Below, piece after piece: positions 1 to 8,977 of a DNA stretch of 64,000 nucleotides (positions are counted from its first letter, which is position 1; each line of letters begins with the position of its first letter). The translations under genes and the position numbers were made by a program. Under the pieces are notes generated by a model, which searched no databases, was not told the origin of the DNA, and saw only the letters and a list, made by a program, of their open reading frames with translations. Source of the stretch: G965195345 sp965277625 (GTDB lineage: Bacteria; Pseudomonadota; Gammaproteobacteria; CAKMZV01). The stretch spans positions 868,001-932,000 of the forward strand of contig OZ255827.1 of assembly GCA_965277625.1 (NCBI GenBank), given 5' to 3'.

Positions 1-1400
1 TTTTGCATGGTGTTGCGTATTTCTGCTGCACTGGTTGAGCCATTGGCATTGCGCACGCGGTCAAAGCGCTCTAAGACGGCATCGACTTTGGATTTATCCA
101 TTGTGGGCAAGGCTTCATTCGGTTTTAAGGTATCAGCGCAACGTTCGGCTGCGGCCAAGCCAAAGACCACCAAGTCTAATAATGAGTTAGAACCCAATCG
201 ATTGGCACCGTGTACCGATACACAAGCGGATTCACCGATGGCCATCAAGCCTTCAACCGTGGCACTCACATCGCCATCTTTCATAGAGATGACTTCGCAA
301 TGCACATTGGTTGGGATGCCCCCCATGTTGTAGTGCACGGTCGGCAAAACAGGAATGGGCTCCTTGGTGACATCGACATTGGCAAATACTTTAGCGTGGT
401 GTGAAATGCCAGGCAATCGTTCTTCGATTACGTCGGCATCTATGTGATGAATGTGTAAATGAATGTGATCTTTCTTCGGCCCAACCCCACGGCCTGCCAG
501 AATTTCTTGAGTCATGGAGCGACTCACAACATCTCGTGACGCCAAATCTTTGGCACTGGGCGCATAGCGTTCCATAAATCGCTCGCCTTCGCTGTTGGTC
601 AAATAACCGCCTTCTCCACGAACGGCTTCACTCACCAATACCCCAGAACCGTAAATGCCCGTTGGATGAAATTGTACAAATTCCATATCCTGCAGAGGTA
701 AGCCAGCTCTTGCGACCATGCCTGCGCCATCGCCCGTACAAGAGTGAGCTGACGTACAGGAGAAATAACTGCGGCCGTAACCGCCTGTGGCTAAGATGAC
801 TTTTTGCGCACGAAATACGTGCATGCTACCGTCCATCAAACTGGTGGTCACCACCCCTTGACAGACGCCTTCATCGCTAAAAATCAAATCCAAAGCGTAA
901 TGTTCAATGAAGAATTCTGCTTTAAACCGCAGTGACTGCTGGTACAAAGCGTGCAGAATGGCGTGACCCGTTCGGTCGGCCGCCGCACACGTTCTATGCG
1001 CTTGGGATTCACCAAAATTAATGCTCATACCACCAAAGGCGCGTTGGTATATTTTGCCAGCCTCGGTTCGCGAGAAGGGGACACCGTAGTGCTCCAACTC
1101 GTACACAGCGCGCGGCGCATTTTTACACATAAATTCAATGGCATCCTGATCGCCAAGCCAGTCAGACCCTTTGACGGTGTCGTACATGTGGTATTGCCAC
1201 TTGTCGTCTTCAACATTGCCTAAGGCCGCCGAAATGCCACCTTGGGCAGCAACTGTGTGCGAGCGGGTGGGGAACAGTTTTGAGATACAAGCGGTTTTAA
1301 AGCCTTTCTCTGCAACCCCCATCGTGGCTCTTAAACCTGCGCCCCCAGCACCGATGACCACAACGTCAAATTCATATTCTGTATAGTCGTAAATAGACAT
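1..1400 (-). CDS. sdhA: Succinate dehydrogenase flavoprotein subunit (partial, C-terminus outside window)
   Basis: Catalytic subunit of complex II. It oxidises succinate to fumarate with a covalently bound FAD on the cytoplasmic face of the membrane. Translation from the ATG at 1400 gives 466 residues of an expected 580-600. Visible landmarks are the FAD-binding GAGGAG near residue 18, the HTVAAQGG segment holding the His that links FAD, the GGYGRSYFSCTSAHSCTGDG stretch, and the active-site RGEGG region. The open frame continues past base 1, so the gene is cut by the window edge and is not truncated. It follows sdhD by 12 bases; sdhB is expected just outside. The identification is secure. Confidence 0.97.
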   Translation of the reverse strand, partial: MSIYDYTEYEFDVVVIGAGGAGLRATMGVAEKGFKTACISKLFPTRSHTVAAQGGISAALGNVEDDKWQYHMYDTVKGSDWLGDQDAIEFMCKNAPRAVYELEHYGVPFSRTEAGKIYQRAFGGMSINFGESQAHRTCAAADRTGHAILHALYQQSLRFKAEFFIEHYALDLIFSDEGVCQGVVTTSLMDGSMHVFRAQKVILATGGYGRSYFSCTSAHSCTGDGAGMVARAGLPLQDMEFVQFHPTGIYGSGVLVSEAVRGEGGYLTNSEGERFMERYAPSAKDLASRDVVSRSMTQEILAGRGVGPKKDHIHLHIHHIDADVIEERLPGISHHAKVFANVDVTKEPIPVLPTVHYNMGGIPTNVHCEVISMKDGDVSATVEGLMAIGESACVSVHGANRLGSNSLLDLVVFGLAAAERCADTLKPNEALPTMDKSKVDAVLERFDRVRNANGSTSAAEIRNTMQ

Positions 1401-1412
1401 AATTATTCTCGC

Positions 1413-1733
1413 TTAAATCGTTGTTATTAGGCTAAGGATCAGCCCAAGCCATAGGATGAAGAGCAGGGCTTTAATCGCAACAAGCAAGGTCTTTCTGCCA
1501 GGCTCTGCAATATAATCTTCAGCCACCACCTCTACGCCAAGGAATCCGTGATACAGCCCAATGGTCATGCACAAGGCAAACAGCAGGGCATTCATTGGAT
1601 AGGATAGCCAGCTCAGAATAGTCAGCGAATCATAACTGCCAAGCTGAGACAAATTGATGAATAACCAAGCGCTTAGAGGAATCAGCGCAACCGCACTATA
1701 TCGCTGAACGCGCCAATGTTTGATGCCACTCAT
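1413..1733 (-). CDS. sdhD: Succinate dehydrogenase membrane anchor subunit
   Basis: Small hydrophobic anchor (106 residues) that together with SdhC holds heme b and the quinone site of complex II. Three membrane segments are apparent. The central LYHGFLGVEVVAEDY stretch matches the SdhD pattern of a His followed about 12 residues later by the Asp-Tyr pair near the quinone site. I chose the ATG at 1733 because it overlaps the sdhC stop in a classic ATGA junction; a GTG three codons upstream is possible but would sit deeper in sdhC. Identification rests on this motif and on the position between sdhC and sdhA. Confidence 0.9.
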   Translation of the reverse strand: MSGIKHWRVQRYSAVALIPLSAWLFINLSQLGSYDSLTILSWLSYPMNALLFALCMTIGLYHGFLGVEVVAEDYIAEPGRKTLLVAIKALLFILWLGLILSLITTI

Positions 1734-2098
1734 AATATCCACACTCCAACTAAAATGATTAGAAATAAAGCAATGACCGTATAACCCGTTTTATAAGCCA
1801 CATTCAGATCCAAGCCCATTAATTTATCCCACGCTAAATGTCGCATCCCATTAAGGAAATGATAAATCCAAGCCGCACTGACCATAAAAATCAGTAAATA
1901 GACGAGTACGCTGGGGATGCTATGTTGTAAGGCAATATAGGCGCCCGGTGCGAGAAGGACCAAGATGGCGAGCAAGCTCATGACCACGAAACCACCTAAT
2001 AAAATCATACCTGCGATGCGGTGTGAAATCGATAAGATGGAAGTCAGTTGTGGCCTATAGACTTGTAAATGAGGCGAGGTAGGACGTTGGTTATTCAT
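1730..2098 (-). CDS. sdhC: Succinate dehydrogenase cytochrome b556 subunit
   Basis: Membrane anchor of 122 residues. The N-terminal SPHLQVYRPQ and SILSISHRIAG segments are the family signature; the Ser and Arg of the latter line the quinone pocket. The HFLNGMRHLAWD segment carries the expected axial heme-b His. Three transmembrane helices are visible. The start overlaps the stop of the upstream Mqo gene by 8 bases and the end overlaps sdhD by 4, so sdh is translationally coupled to the upstream quinone-linked dehydrogenase. No separate sdh promoter region exists in the window. Confidence 0.95.
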   Translation of the reverse strand: MNNQRPTSPHLQVYRPQLTSILSISHRIAGMILLGGFVVMSLLAILVLLAPGAYIALQHSIPSVLVYLLIFMVSAAWIYHFLNGMRHLAWDKLMGLDLNVAYKTGYTVIALFLIILVGVWIL

Positions 2099-3419
2099 AA
2101 TCTAAAGTCTCCGCTAATTTGTCTTCATCAATCTTTAAATCGAGGGCTTTTACCACCACAGTTAAACTTTCCCGCGCTTTGGCAACACAGGTTGAAGCAC
2201 CTGATGATGCCGTGATATTGAATATCACATTTTGACCTTTTAGGGCGACATCGCCCACTGTTAAAGCGCTCAGCTTTCGGTCAACAATCTGAGGGCGGTT
2301 GCCCCCTATCCCTTTGGCAAAAGTCAAATTCTTGGCTTTGATGCCAGGAATGATTTTACGTGTACTCTGCGCAAAGAGGCATTCTCTCACATAGGGCAGT
2401 TCAAATAAAAAGTTTTTTAGGACATAATTTCTCACTTCTGTGACCCGCATCATCTTCCAAATCATTTTGATAAAGCCTTTGTCTAACTTTAATAATTCAA
2501 AATACTCGCGCATGGTTCCTCGGGTATGACGCTCGAGTTGAATCATAAATAATGCCGTGGGACCAAAACGGGTTTTGTGCGCAGCCACATCTGGGTCACC
2601 GTGTACCGCAGCAAACGGCAAATGCGGGTTTTGCATGGTATAAACCTTGCCATTGAGCGCAATATTTGAATAATAAAAGCTGCCACCCACAGAGAGTGTT
2701 GAATACTCTTGGCCGTAGCCCAGGCGGTGTGCAAACAATAGACTGTGCGCGCCCGCAGCAACCACCAAAAATCGACATTTGATTGGCTCAGATTGACCTT
2801 CTAAGGTCAGATGGTAATGCGCATCGTTTTTTTCAACGCTGAATACTTTGGAGGATAAAAAGGTGTCAGTGGTACAAGCCGCTTTTAAGGCATTGTTAAT
2901 AAATGATTGGCTAAGCTCTGCATAGTTGACGGCGCACCAGTCTTCTTTGGTGCCAATGGCGGCGACTTCATCGCTTCTCAACTGGTCGTGCTCATCCAGA
3001 CCTACGGTGGGTTCTACTTGGGCAATTTGTGCCTTATCCCACCACTGAATGTTAGGGTAATGCGGCTTGAAATTTTGATAGCGTTCCCTTAATTGTGCAA
3101 TCTCTTTGGCACCCGATGCCAACAGCATCTTGGACATTTTAAAAATAATGTCTTTGGCATTATCTTGTTTCAACGCATAACGCCTAAGCATGTAGGCTTG
3201 TTTTTGTACTGACAGCGCTTGTTCCAAAGAATAGTTTGATTCAATGTCGCCAACGTGTAGGGTTTGTGAGTTTGACCACGAACTGGAATTTAAGGGGGCA
3301 ACATGATCGTGCTTTTCAATCAAACACAGGCGATTGATGTTGGTAAATTGACTCATGAGATAGAACAAAGAGGTTCCACTAACACCGCCACCGATGATTG
3401 CTAGATCATATTCTTTCAT
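2091..3419 (-). CDS. mqo: Malate:quinone oxidoreductase family flavoprotein (short type)
   Basis: FAD-dependent membrane-associated dehydrogenase of 442 residues, predicted to oxidise malate and pass electrons to quinone. The N-terminus has the Rossmann motif IIGGGVSGTS. The segment around residue 45, SSSWSNSQTLHVGDIESNY, corresponds to the conserved NNAGTGHxxxxExNYT region of Mqo, and the C-terminal SSGASTC matches the family's SPGAST motif. The length is below the roughly 490-550 of typical Mqo and nearer the short epsilonproteobacterial form. It overlaps sdhC by 8 bases and follows the lipase/ligase fusion by 28, which suggests co-transcription. Another 2-hydroxyacid:quinone dehydrogenase (such as L-2-hydroxyglutarate oxidase) is less likely. 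Confidence 0.8.
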   Translation of the reverse strand: MKEYDLAIIGGGVSGTSLFYLMSQFTNINRLCLIEKHDHVAPLNSSSWSNSQTLHVGDIESNYSLEQALSVQKQAYMLRRYALKQDNAKDIIFKMSKMLLASGAKEIAQLRERYQNFKPHYPNIQWWDKAQIAQVEPTVGLDEHDQLRSDEVAAIGTKEDWCAVNYAELSQSFINNALKAACTTDTFLSSKVFSVEKNDAHYHLTLEGQSEPIKCRFLVVAAGAHSLLFAHRLGYGQEYSTLSVGGSFYYSNIALNGKVYTMQNPHLPFAAVHGDPDVAAHKTRFGPTALFMIQLERHTRGTMREYFELLKLDKGFIKMIWKMMRVTEVRNYVLKNFLFELPYVRECLFAQSTRKIIPGIKAKNLTFAKGIGGNRPQIVDRKLSALTVGDVALKGQNVIFNITASSGASTCVAKARESLTVVVKALDLKIDEDKLAETLDYE

Positions 3420-3447
3420 TTGAGTCTATTCCTGGTGAATTTGTTAT

Positions 3448-6141
3448 TCATGGTTCAATCAACGCATTGCGCTGAACTCTGCCCATGATTGATCGCGGCA
3501 ATGTGCTCATTGTATGGAATGCTTGCGGAATCTGGTGTGCTTCCAATTGAGTCTGGCAAAAATTCTGTAATTCTTCAGTCGTTGCACTGAATCCCGAACG
3601 GAAAACTATGAAGGCGACCAAACGGGCATTCGTGGCGGCATTGGGATCATCCATGCCCACACAACAGCAATCGTCAATGGCTGGGTGGGTATGAAGCACG
3701 GCTTCGACTTCACTGGGATACACTTTGTTGTCTGCAACTGTGATTACATCACAGAGGCGATCGACGATGTAGAGTAAACCATCATCATCAATGTAAGCCA
3801 CATCGCCTGTTCTGAGCCAGGCACCACTACCACTTGTGTGGATTTTGAACAGCGAGGCGTCAAAATAGCCTGCCATAACCTGAGGGCCTTTTACGCATAA
3901 TTCCCCTTTTATGCCGACCCCTTGCGGTCGGTCGAATTCGTCTAAGATGACGAGTTTTGTCACGGGCAATGGTCGTCCCACACTGTTAGAAAATGTATCC
4001 ACATTCAATGGCATAACGGCAACCGAAGCGGCTGTTTCTGTCAAACCATAGGCTTGTAAAACGTGCTGATTGGTATGGGAATGCCAACGCTCTGATGTGT
4101 GCTTGTGTAAGGTGCCGCCAACGCTGAGTGTGCGTTGTAAATTTGGGTTGCCTCCGTGCGGGAATGGCTTGCAATCCATCCATTGGTGCAGTTGTTTGTT
4201 GGTGGCGATGATGGTATGGACCTGGTCTTTTGCCAGCGCTTCCAAAGCAACACTATTGTCGTCTGTATCAGGTGTCAGCAAAGTCAATAAACCGGTGAAA
4301 GGTCCGAACAGAATGTTTGCCATCAGCCCAGAAATATGATGCAAGGGCAATGGCGCAAGCAGGCAACACTTTGCTTTGAGCGGTGCCCGAGTATCGCTCA
4401 TCACCGATTTGAGTTGCAAAATACTGGCAATCAAATTTCTATGGCTCAGCAAAACAGCCTTTGGTTTGTCTGTGGTGCCAGCGGTGTATTGGGTCAGGGC
4501 AAAATGGTGGTGCTTCAAAGCGATTTGATGCAAACTTAGGGAAGCGCCCGTTTTTAGAATGGTTTTAAAATGAAAGACTTTATCTTGTGGTTGATCCCCT
4601 TTTTGTTTTTTGAGGCTGAGCGTCGGCCAAGCCGACGATGTATTCAACCCATCTTGTTGATCCGTGATGATGATTAACAAATTTGAAAATGGCGCTTCAG
4701 AAAACACCCCAGTGCTTTCTAAACGCTGATACAAAGTGGCTTCAATCACCAGGGCTTTGGGTTTGCACTGCTTTAACCAGCCTTTGATCTCATCAATAGC
4801 GGCATCGGGATTTAAGTTTACCGCGCAAACACCAGCTTTCATCAACCCATAAAACACGACGGGATAGCTGAGCATGGTGGGCATTAAAAGTGCAATGCGT
4901 TGACCAATAAATAAACCCTTCTCTTGCAACCATGCGCCAAATGAATCGCTGTGTATTCGTAGCTGGGCGTACGTCAGTTGGTGACCTTCAAAATTAAAAG
5001 CCGGGCGTTGAGAAAATGCCCTAAAACAGTTATCCAATAAAACGTTTAAATTTTGAAACGCCTTTAAGGGGATGGTCTTTGGACGAGCTGGCTTCGTCGA
5101 TGAGCGGGTAATGGCGGTCGGTACTTCTAAGCGATTGAACAAAGCACTGTATTTGTTTTGGGCATGACGCGTTACAAGAAAATGTGCAACCTCTGTTAAT
5201 TCTGATTGATTTTGCTCAATATAGTCATCGGCTGTTTGGATGAAATAGTCGAGGCTTTTTTCGTCTGCTTGATCCATGGCGGGTGGCTTGCCAGTCATCA
5301 AAGGATTAAAACGGTGGTACTGCTCGGGATATTCCCTGAACATTTGTTTTAATTGAAAGTCAATATTATCAGAGGTGCTGTCACAACTAACATCATTCAC
5401 CACTTGCGACCACTCATAAATACCCCAATCACGAATTTCTTCAGCAGAATGCTGCCATTCAACGTGCCCCGTCCCCAATGACAGAATGTACATTGATTCG
5501 GCAGACACATCAGCGTTCCAACGGCGCGCTTCGGCATAAGCAATTAAGGCGGGGCAATAAGCAAAAAGCCCGCCATCCATACACAGAAACGATTCACCAT
5601 TCAGCGCTTTGATTTCGGCAGCTGGAAAGTAAGCGGGTGCGCAGGCGGAAGCACGCGTGGCATCACGCACATAAAAATCATGAGCCACATGATGTTGACA
5701 CAAGTACAAGGCTTTTTGCTTCAACAAATCATAGGAGGTCAGCAAACACGGTTTTAACAGCTCACTCATGAGTGTATCGCCAAAATACTTCTCCATACAG
5801 GATTCAATGCCCTCAGCCTCATATTTTGGACTGGTCAGCCCCCAGCCACTGGTGAGCTTTTGAAAGATGTCAGAGTCAAAAATATCCGAACCATTTAACC
5901 GATAAAACTGTTCAATATCGTCGGCCGAATAAGCAGGTCGTTTGCCAGATTCGTTGGGCTTAAGGTAGCCACTGACCATGATGCCGCCGGTTGAGGTGCC
6001 CACCAGAAAATCGAATACATCCGCAATGCGCAAACCATCATCGCCTGCAATGGATTGCATTTGTTGTTCCAAATGGTTCAAAATGCGAGCGGGCATAAGC
6101 CCTCTCATACCGCCCCCATCGATGGAAAGGATGGTCAGCAT
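3448..6141 (-). CDS. Patatin-like phospholipase fused to acyl-CoA synthetase-like (FadD-type) domain
   Basis: Two-domain protein of 897 residues. Residues 1 to about 330 form a patatin-like acyl hydrolase: oxyanion-hole GGGMRG at 9-14, nucleophile motif GTSTGG with Ser50, and the dyad Asp in MDGG near 188. Residues about 360-897 resemble ANL-family acyl-CoA ligases: YTAGTTDKPK near 553, AYGLTETAA near 698, TGDVAYIDD near 783 and a FadD-like NKVYPSEVE near 802. The expected A10 catalytic lysine (FadD-like LPKSNVGK) is replaced by Arg in LPRSIMGRVQR near 887, and the DRKKD-type A8 motif reads DRLCD. Adenylation may therefore be lost or altered. The order suggests release of a fatty acid followed by capture or activation, upstream of mqo-sdh. 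The domain calls are strong; the combined function is inferred. Confidence 0.85.
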   Translation of the reverse strand: MLTILSIDGGGMRGLMPARILNHLEQQMQSIAGDDGLRIADVFDFLVGTSTGGIMVSGYLKPNESGKRPAYSADDIEQFYRLNGSDIFDSDIFQKLTSGWGLTSPKYEAEGIESCMEKYFGDTLMSELLKPCLLTSYDLLKQKALYLCQHHVAHDFYVRDATRASACAPAYFPAAEIKALNGESFLCMDGGLFAYCPALIAYAEARRWNADVSAESMYILSLGTGHVEWQHSAEEIRDWGIYEWSQVVNDVSCDSTSDNIDFQLKQMFREYPEQYHRFNPLMTGKPPAMDQADEKSLDYFIQTADDYIEQNQSELTEVAHFLVTRHAQNKYSALFNRLEVPTAITRSSTKPARPKTIPLKAFQNLNVLLDNCFRAFSQRPAFNFEGHQLTYAQLRIHSDSFGAWLQEKGLFIGQRIALLMPTMLSYPVVFYGLMKAGVCAVNLNPDAAIDEIKGWLKQCKPKALVIEATLYQRLESTGVFSEAPFSNLLIIITDQQDGLNTSSAWPTLSLKKQKGDQPQDKVFHFKTILKTGASLSLHQIALKHHHFALTQYTAGTTDKPKAVLLSHRNLIASILQLKSVMSDTRAPLKAKCCLLAPLPLHHISGLMANILFGPFTGLLTLLTPDTDDNSVALEALAKDQVHTIIATNKQLHQWMDCKPFPHGGNPNLQRTLSVGGTLHKHTSERWHSHTNQHVLQAYGLTETAASVAVMPLNVDTFSNSVGRPLPVTKLVILDEFDRPQGVGIKGELCVKGPQVMAGYFDASLFKIHTSGSGAWLRTGDVAYIDDDGLLYIVDRLCDVITVADNKVYPSEVEAVLHTHPAIDDCCCVGMDDPNAATNARLVAFIVFRSGFSATTEELQNFCQTQLEAHQIPQAFHTMSTLPRSIMGRVQRNALIEP

Positions 6142-6277
6142 TGCAAATCTGTCACTGTGGAAAGGCTCTAATCATGGGCGCTATTTTATACGATGACACC
6201 CCAATCAACCTGTTATACTAAGTCTAATATAAATAGCACAACATAGAAATGTCGTGCGAGTTTTTAAGTGGAGCCTT

Positions 6278-6487
6278 ATGTTAGCCTTAAAACCCAAATG
6301 TGGGCGTTGTGAGCGCGCACTGCCGCCCGATTCGCAAGATGCGATGATTTGTTCTTTTGAATGTACTTTTTGTCGGACTTGTTGCGAACAAGCGTTGAAG
6401 TTCATCTGCCCAAACTGTGGTGGTCAATTGGTCACACGCCCAACGCGAGCCAAGCACCATTTGGCGCAACATCCAGCTTCAACTTAA
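6278..6487 (+). CDS. DUF1272 family zinc-ribbon-like protein
   Basis: Small protein of 69 residues. The pattern LKPKCGRCERALPPDSQDA, ICSFECTFC, C-x2-C and CPNCGGQLVTRP is diagnostic of the DUF1272 family, which has no established function. At least eight Cys are placed as metal-binding pairs. I chose the ATG at 6278, preceded by GTGGAG; the in-frame codons further upstream add residues absent from the family. It is transcribed divergently from the lipase/ligase gene and is followed 34 bases later by a second zinc-finger gene. Confidence 0.85.
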   Translation: MLALKPKCGRCERALPPDSQDAMICSFECTFCRTCCEQALKFICPNCGGQLVTRPTRAKHHLAQHPAST

Positions 6488-6521
6488 CCCTTTGGCAAAT
6501 GGACTGTCGGAAGAAATCATT

Positions 6522-6866
6522 GTGTTAAATCCCAAACAGTTAAACGATTTTCAGCAACAACTACTGTGCGACAAGGCTGAACTTGAAGCAACACTGAGCG
6601 ATAAGACCAACAAAGCCGATGAAACCGTTGAATTAGATCAGTCTCGAGTGGGTCGCTTATCGAGAATAGACGCCATGCAAGCCCAACAAATGGCACTTGA
6701 AATGACACGTCGCAAACAACTTCAATTGACCAAAATCAACGGGGCACTGACCCGCATTGAGCAGGGCACATTCGGACAATGTTTTGTTTGTGGCACAGAC
6801 ATAGACATTCGCCGCCTGCAACTCGACCCAACCATCACCCGATGCGTCTCCTGCCAAAGCACATAG
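6522..6866 (+). CDS. TraR/DksA-type C4 zinc-finger protein
   Basis: Protein of 114 residues from the GTG at 6522, which has GGAAG eight bases upstream. An upstream ATG at 6417 would overlap the DUF1272 gene in another frame and is not supported. The N-terminal part is Gln/Glu-rich and likely helical, and the C-terminal GTFGQCFVCG and TRCVSC form the four-cysteine finger typical of DksA/TraR proteins. DksA itself is about 150 residues, with an acidic coiled-coil tip that enters the RNA polymerase secondary channel. This shorter form resembles the DksA-like proteins found in many genomes, so a role in transcription is plausible but not shown. Confidence 0.75.
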   Translation: MLNPKQLNDFQQQLLCDKAELEATLSDKTNKADETVELDQSRVGRLSRIDAMQAQQMALEMTRRKQLQLTKINGALTRIEQGTFGQCFVCGTDIDIRRLQLDPTITRCVSCQST

Positions 6867-6916
6867 CCGCAAATTTTCCTCTGAAAATGATCAGAGTCAA
6901 TAACATTATTAGCCGA

Positions 6917-7468
6917 TTATTTTTTGATTGAATATGTGACCTGTAATTCACACTTATCTAACATTTCTGGGAGTGTCCTGTAGATAATTTTTTCATATTC
7001 ACAAATCATTGGAATTTTTTTAAAGGTTTTTCCATCATTTGAATGTTTTGATTCTTCCGTGACTACCACAACCCCTTCTTTTTTATATTTTAAAGCATAG
7101 AAAATCAGTTGAAAATCAGCCCCTTTTATTGCCTTTCTTTTCGTTTCTGGGTGGAATTCATCTCTCACGCTTTTTTTATTAAACCAAAGATTATCAATCT
7201 TTCTGTGCAATTTGTCTGTTTCAACATCTAAATTTTTATGAATTTTCTTTTTAAAATTCTCTTCTCTCAAAAACGGTAAAGTTTTTATCACAAGTCCTTG
7301 AGCCACACCTTTGATTTCTTCGAATACCGACTCTAATAAAACAAGTGAACCTTCGGACTCAGATAAAAAAAGAGACTCAATGTAATCCTTAAGAACATTC
7401 TTTTCATCGTGCGCGTGGTAATAACGGACAAACGATAACAAAGAGGATGTGTCAATAACGAATTTCAA
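6917..7468 (-). CDS. PIN-like DUF4411 family protein (putative toxin ribonuclease)
   Basis: Protein of 183 residues. The N-terminal KFVIDTSSLLSF carries the first PIN-type acidic residue, ADFQLIFYA in the second half holds another, and VVTEES followed by KIPMIC matches the end of the DUF4411/PIN-like fold. Such proteins are often paired with XRE/ImmA-type partners, which is the case here. The start is TTG at 7468, inside the stop of the upstream peptidase gene (TTGA overlap), with GGAGAGGTGAG just upstream. The pair has lower GC than its neighbours. A toxin ribonuclease role is inferred from the fold and context. Confidence 0.7.
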   Translation of the reverse strand: MKFVIDTSSLLSFVRYYHAHDEKNVLKDYIESLFLSESEGSLVLLESVFEEIKGVAQGLVIKTLPFLREENFKKKIHKNLDVETDKLHRKIDNLWFNKKSVRDEFHPETKRKAIKGADFQLIFYALKYKKEGVVVVTEESKHSNDGKTFKKIPMICEYEKIIYRTLPEMLDKCELQVTYSIKK

Positions 7469-8673
7469 CTCACCTCTCCATACAAAAATTTGTCTATAAA
7501 TCCCCTTTTTATTTCATTTTGTTTTGGTTTAAAGCGATTGATAATATCTATCTCACCAATGGTTCCTTCAAAGAAAGCGTGATGGAATATGCTTTTTTCT
7601 AAATTTGAGTAAATGGGCTGAGACGTACCGCCTCCAACTTTACCAGGGTTTTTTGCTTTATCTATTTCACGTTGACGGTTCCTTTCATTCTGTTTCTGTT
7701 CGTATTCTCTTTTTAGGTCATCTCTAAGACGGGTATAGTCAGCCCATTTAATGTCATTGTTTCGGAAAAGGTGGGTGTAGATGGCTAATCTACTCAGATG
7801 ATACTCATTTGATATTTTTGATATTTCAGGATTGTTAATCTCTGGGGTTTTAGAGAATAGGCTTGGTAGTTGACTGATCAGTTCTTGCCCAAGTAAAAAA
7901 TGAAATGCAAAAGCATTACACCAAAATTCTGTTTGTTTTAATGATTCTTGCTCGACTTGCTCCAATGGATTTTTATCAACTTCCTCAGAATTGACCAAAT
8001 AATGCCCCAGTTCATGTGCTAAAGTGAATATTTCTCGCTTTAGAGCATATTGTTGGCGTTTGATTGAAATAACATTGGGGGCTAAGAACATGCCATCCCA
8101 TGATACTTTCTTTTTGAGATTGTGCGCCTCGACAAATTCATGTACTAAAATGCCCAGATCGGCGAATTTCTCAATTAAGGAACGCAGATAATTTCTATCA
8201 TTCTTGCTTTTTTTGCGAAGCACATCCCAATCAAAATATGCCCTAACTTCATTTGCTGCTTTTTGAGGGTTATCTTTTATGTTGTAAAACTGTAACTTTC
8301 GTTCAGGCAGCTTATATCTCGAAGCTTCCATAATGCCATTTAGGTATTGCAATTTAGCTTCGATATCATTTATGCGCAACCGATCAGCGTGCTCTAATTC
8401 ACTGTTAAATATTTCTTTCCGAAAAAAGATTGATGCATTTTTCGAATGTGAGAGATCTCGCGGGTCGGTATAAAAAGATATGTCTTTTTTAAAAAATTCT
8501 TTATCTATAATTTTCAATAGGCTTAAGCGAAAGCTATTTGAATTAAAAATGCTCGCATCAATTTTCCTCTTGCGATCCTTGTTGAGTGAATCAAGAATAA
8601 CAGATTCTGAAACATCATACAAATCCTGTAGATATTTAAATCTTTTAAGGTTTATTTCTATAGATTCAGTCAT
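7465..8673 (-). CDS. ImmA/IrrE family metallopeptidase
   Basis: Protein of 402 residues. The central LAHELGHYLVN near residue 220 is the zinc HExxH motif, and a downstream helix EFWCNAFAFHFLLG fits the third ligand region of ImmA/IrrE enzymes. These cleave repressor-type regulators in mobile elements and stress responses. The long N-terminal part is poorly conserved and shows no obvious helix-turn-helix. The ATG at 8673 is preferred because GAGG lies eight bases upstream; an ATG two codons earlier is possible. It overlaps the PIN-like gene by 4 bases, which suggests a two-gene regulatory or toxin-antitoxin-like module. Confidence 0.78.
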   Translation of the reverse strand: MTESIEINLKRFKYLQDLYDVSESVILDSLNKDRKRKIDASIFNSNSFRLSLLKIIDKEFFKKDISFYTDPRDLSHSKNASIFFRKEIFNSELEHADRLRINDIEAKLQYLNGIMEASRYKLPERKLQFYNIKDNPQKAANEVRAYFDWDVLRKKSKNDRNYLRSLIEKFADLGILVHEFVEAHNLKKKVSWDGMFLAPNVISIKRQQYALKREIFTLAHELGHYLVNSEEVDKNPLEQVEQESLKQTEFWCNAFAFHFLLGQELISQLPSLFSKTPEINNPEISKISNEYHLSRLAIYTHLFRNNDIKWADYTRLRDDLKREYEQKQNERNRQREIDKAKNPGKVGGGTSQPIYSNLEKSIFHHAFFEGTIGEIDIINRFKPKQNEIKRGFIDKFLYGEVS

Positions 8674-8890
8674 TGTCATCCTCGAATATCTAAGGCTAAT
8701 GCGCTTGTTAAAAATGATTTCAATCTTAGAGCCTAGAACACTTTTCGCTTTTTTAAGCGTACCAGTTTCGTGCTCTTACTTTTCAATAAAATTGTAACAT
8801 TAAAACATTTGGAGCACTATACTCCCTATTTAAACCAAGCTGTCGATGAGCGATTCTTCGTAAAATCAACCCTCATGAAAAGGGAAGGGT

Positions 8891-8919
8891 GATACACGCA
8901 ATTTTGGATTGGTTATAAT
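8891..8919 (+). promoter_or_regulatory. Candidate sigma-70 promoter for fadE
   Basis: A perfect TATAAT at 8914-8919 is preceded by GATACA at 8891-8896 with a 17-base spacer, about 60 bases before the fadE start. The remainder of the roughly 300-base gap upstream of fadE is AT-rich, and I see no gene in it. No FadR-like operator was recognised. Confidence 0.45.
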
Positions 8920-8977
8920 GAAGCAATGGACTATTAAGGAAATGGGAATTTTTAACATTTAAAAGGGCGATAAGACA

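Noticed and set aside
6417..6521. Longer start for the DksA-like protein at 6417
   Set aside because: It would overlap the DUF1272 gene by 71 bases; the GTG at 6522 has a well-placed ribosome site and gives a family-like length.
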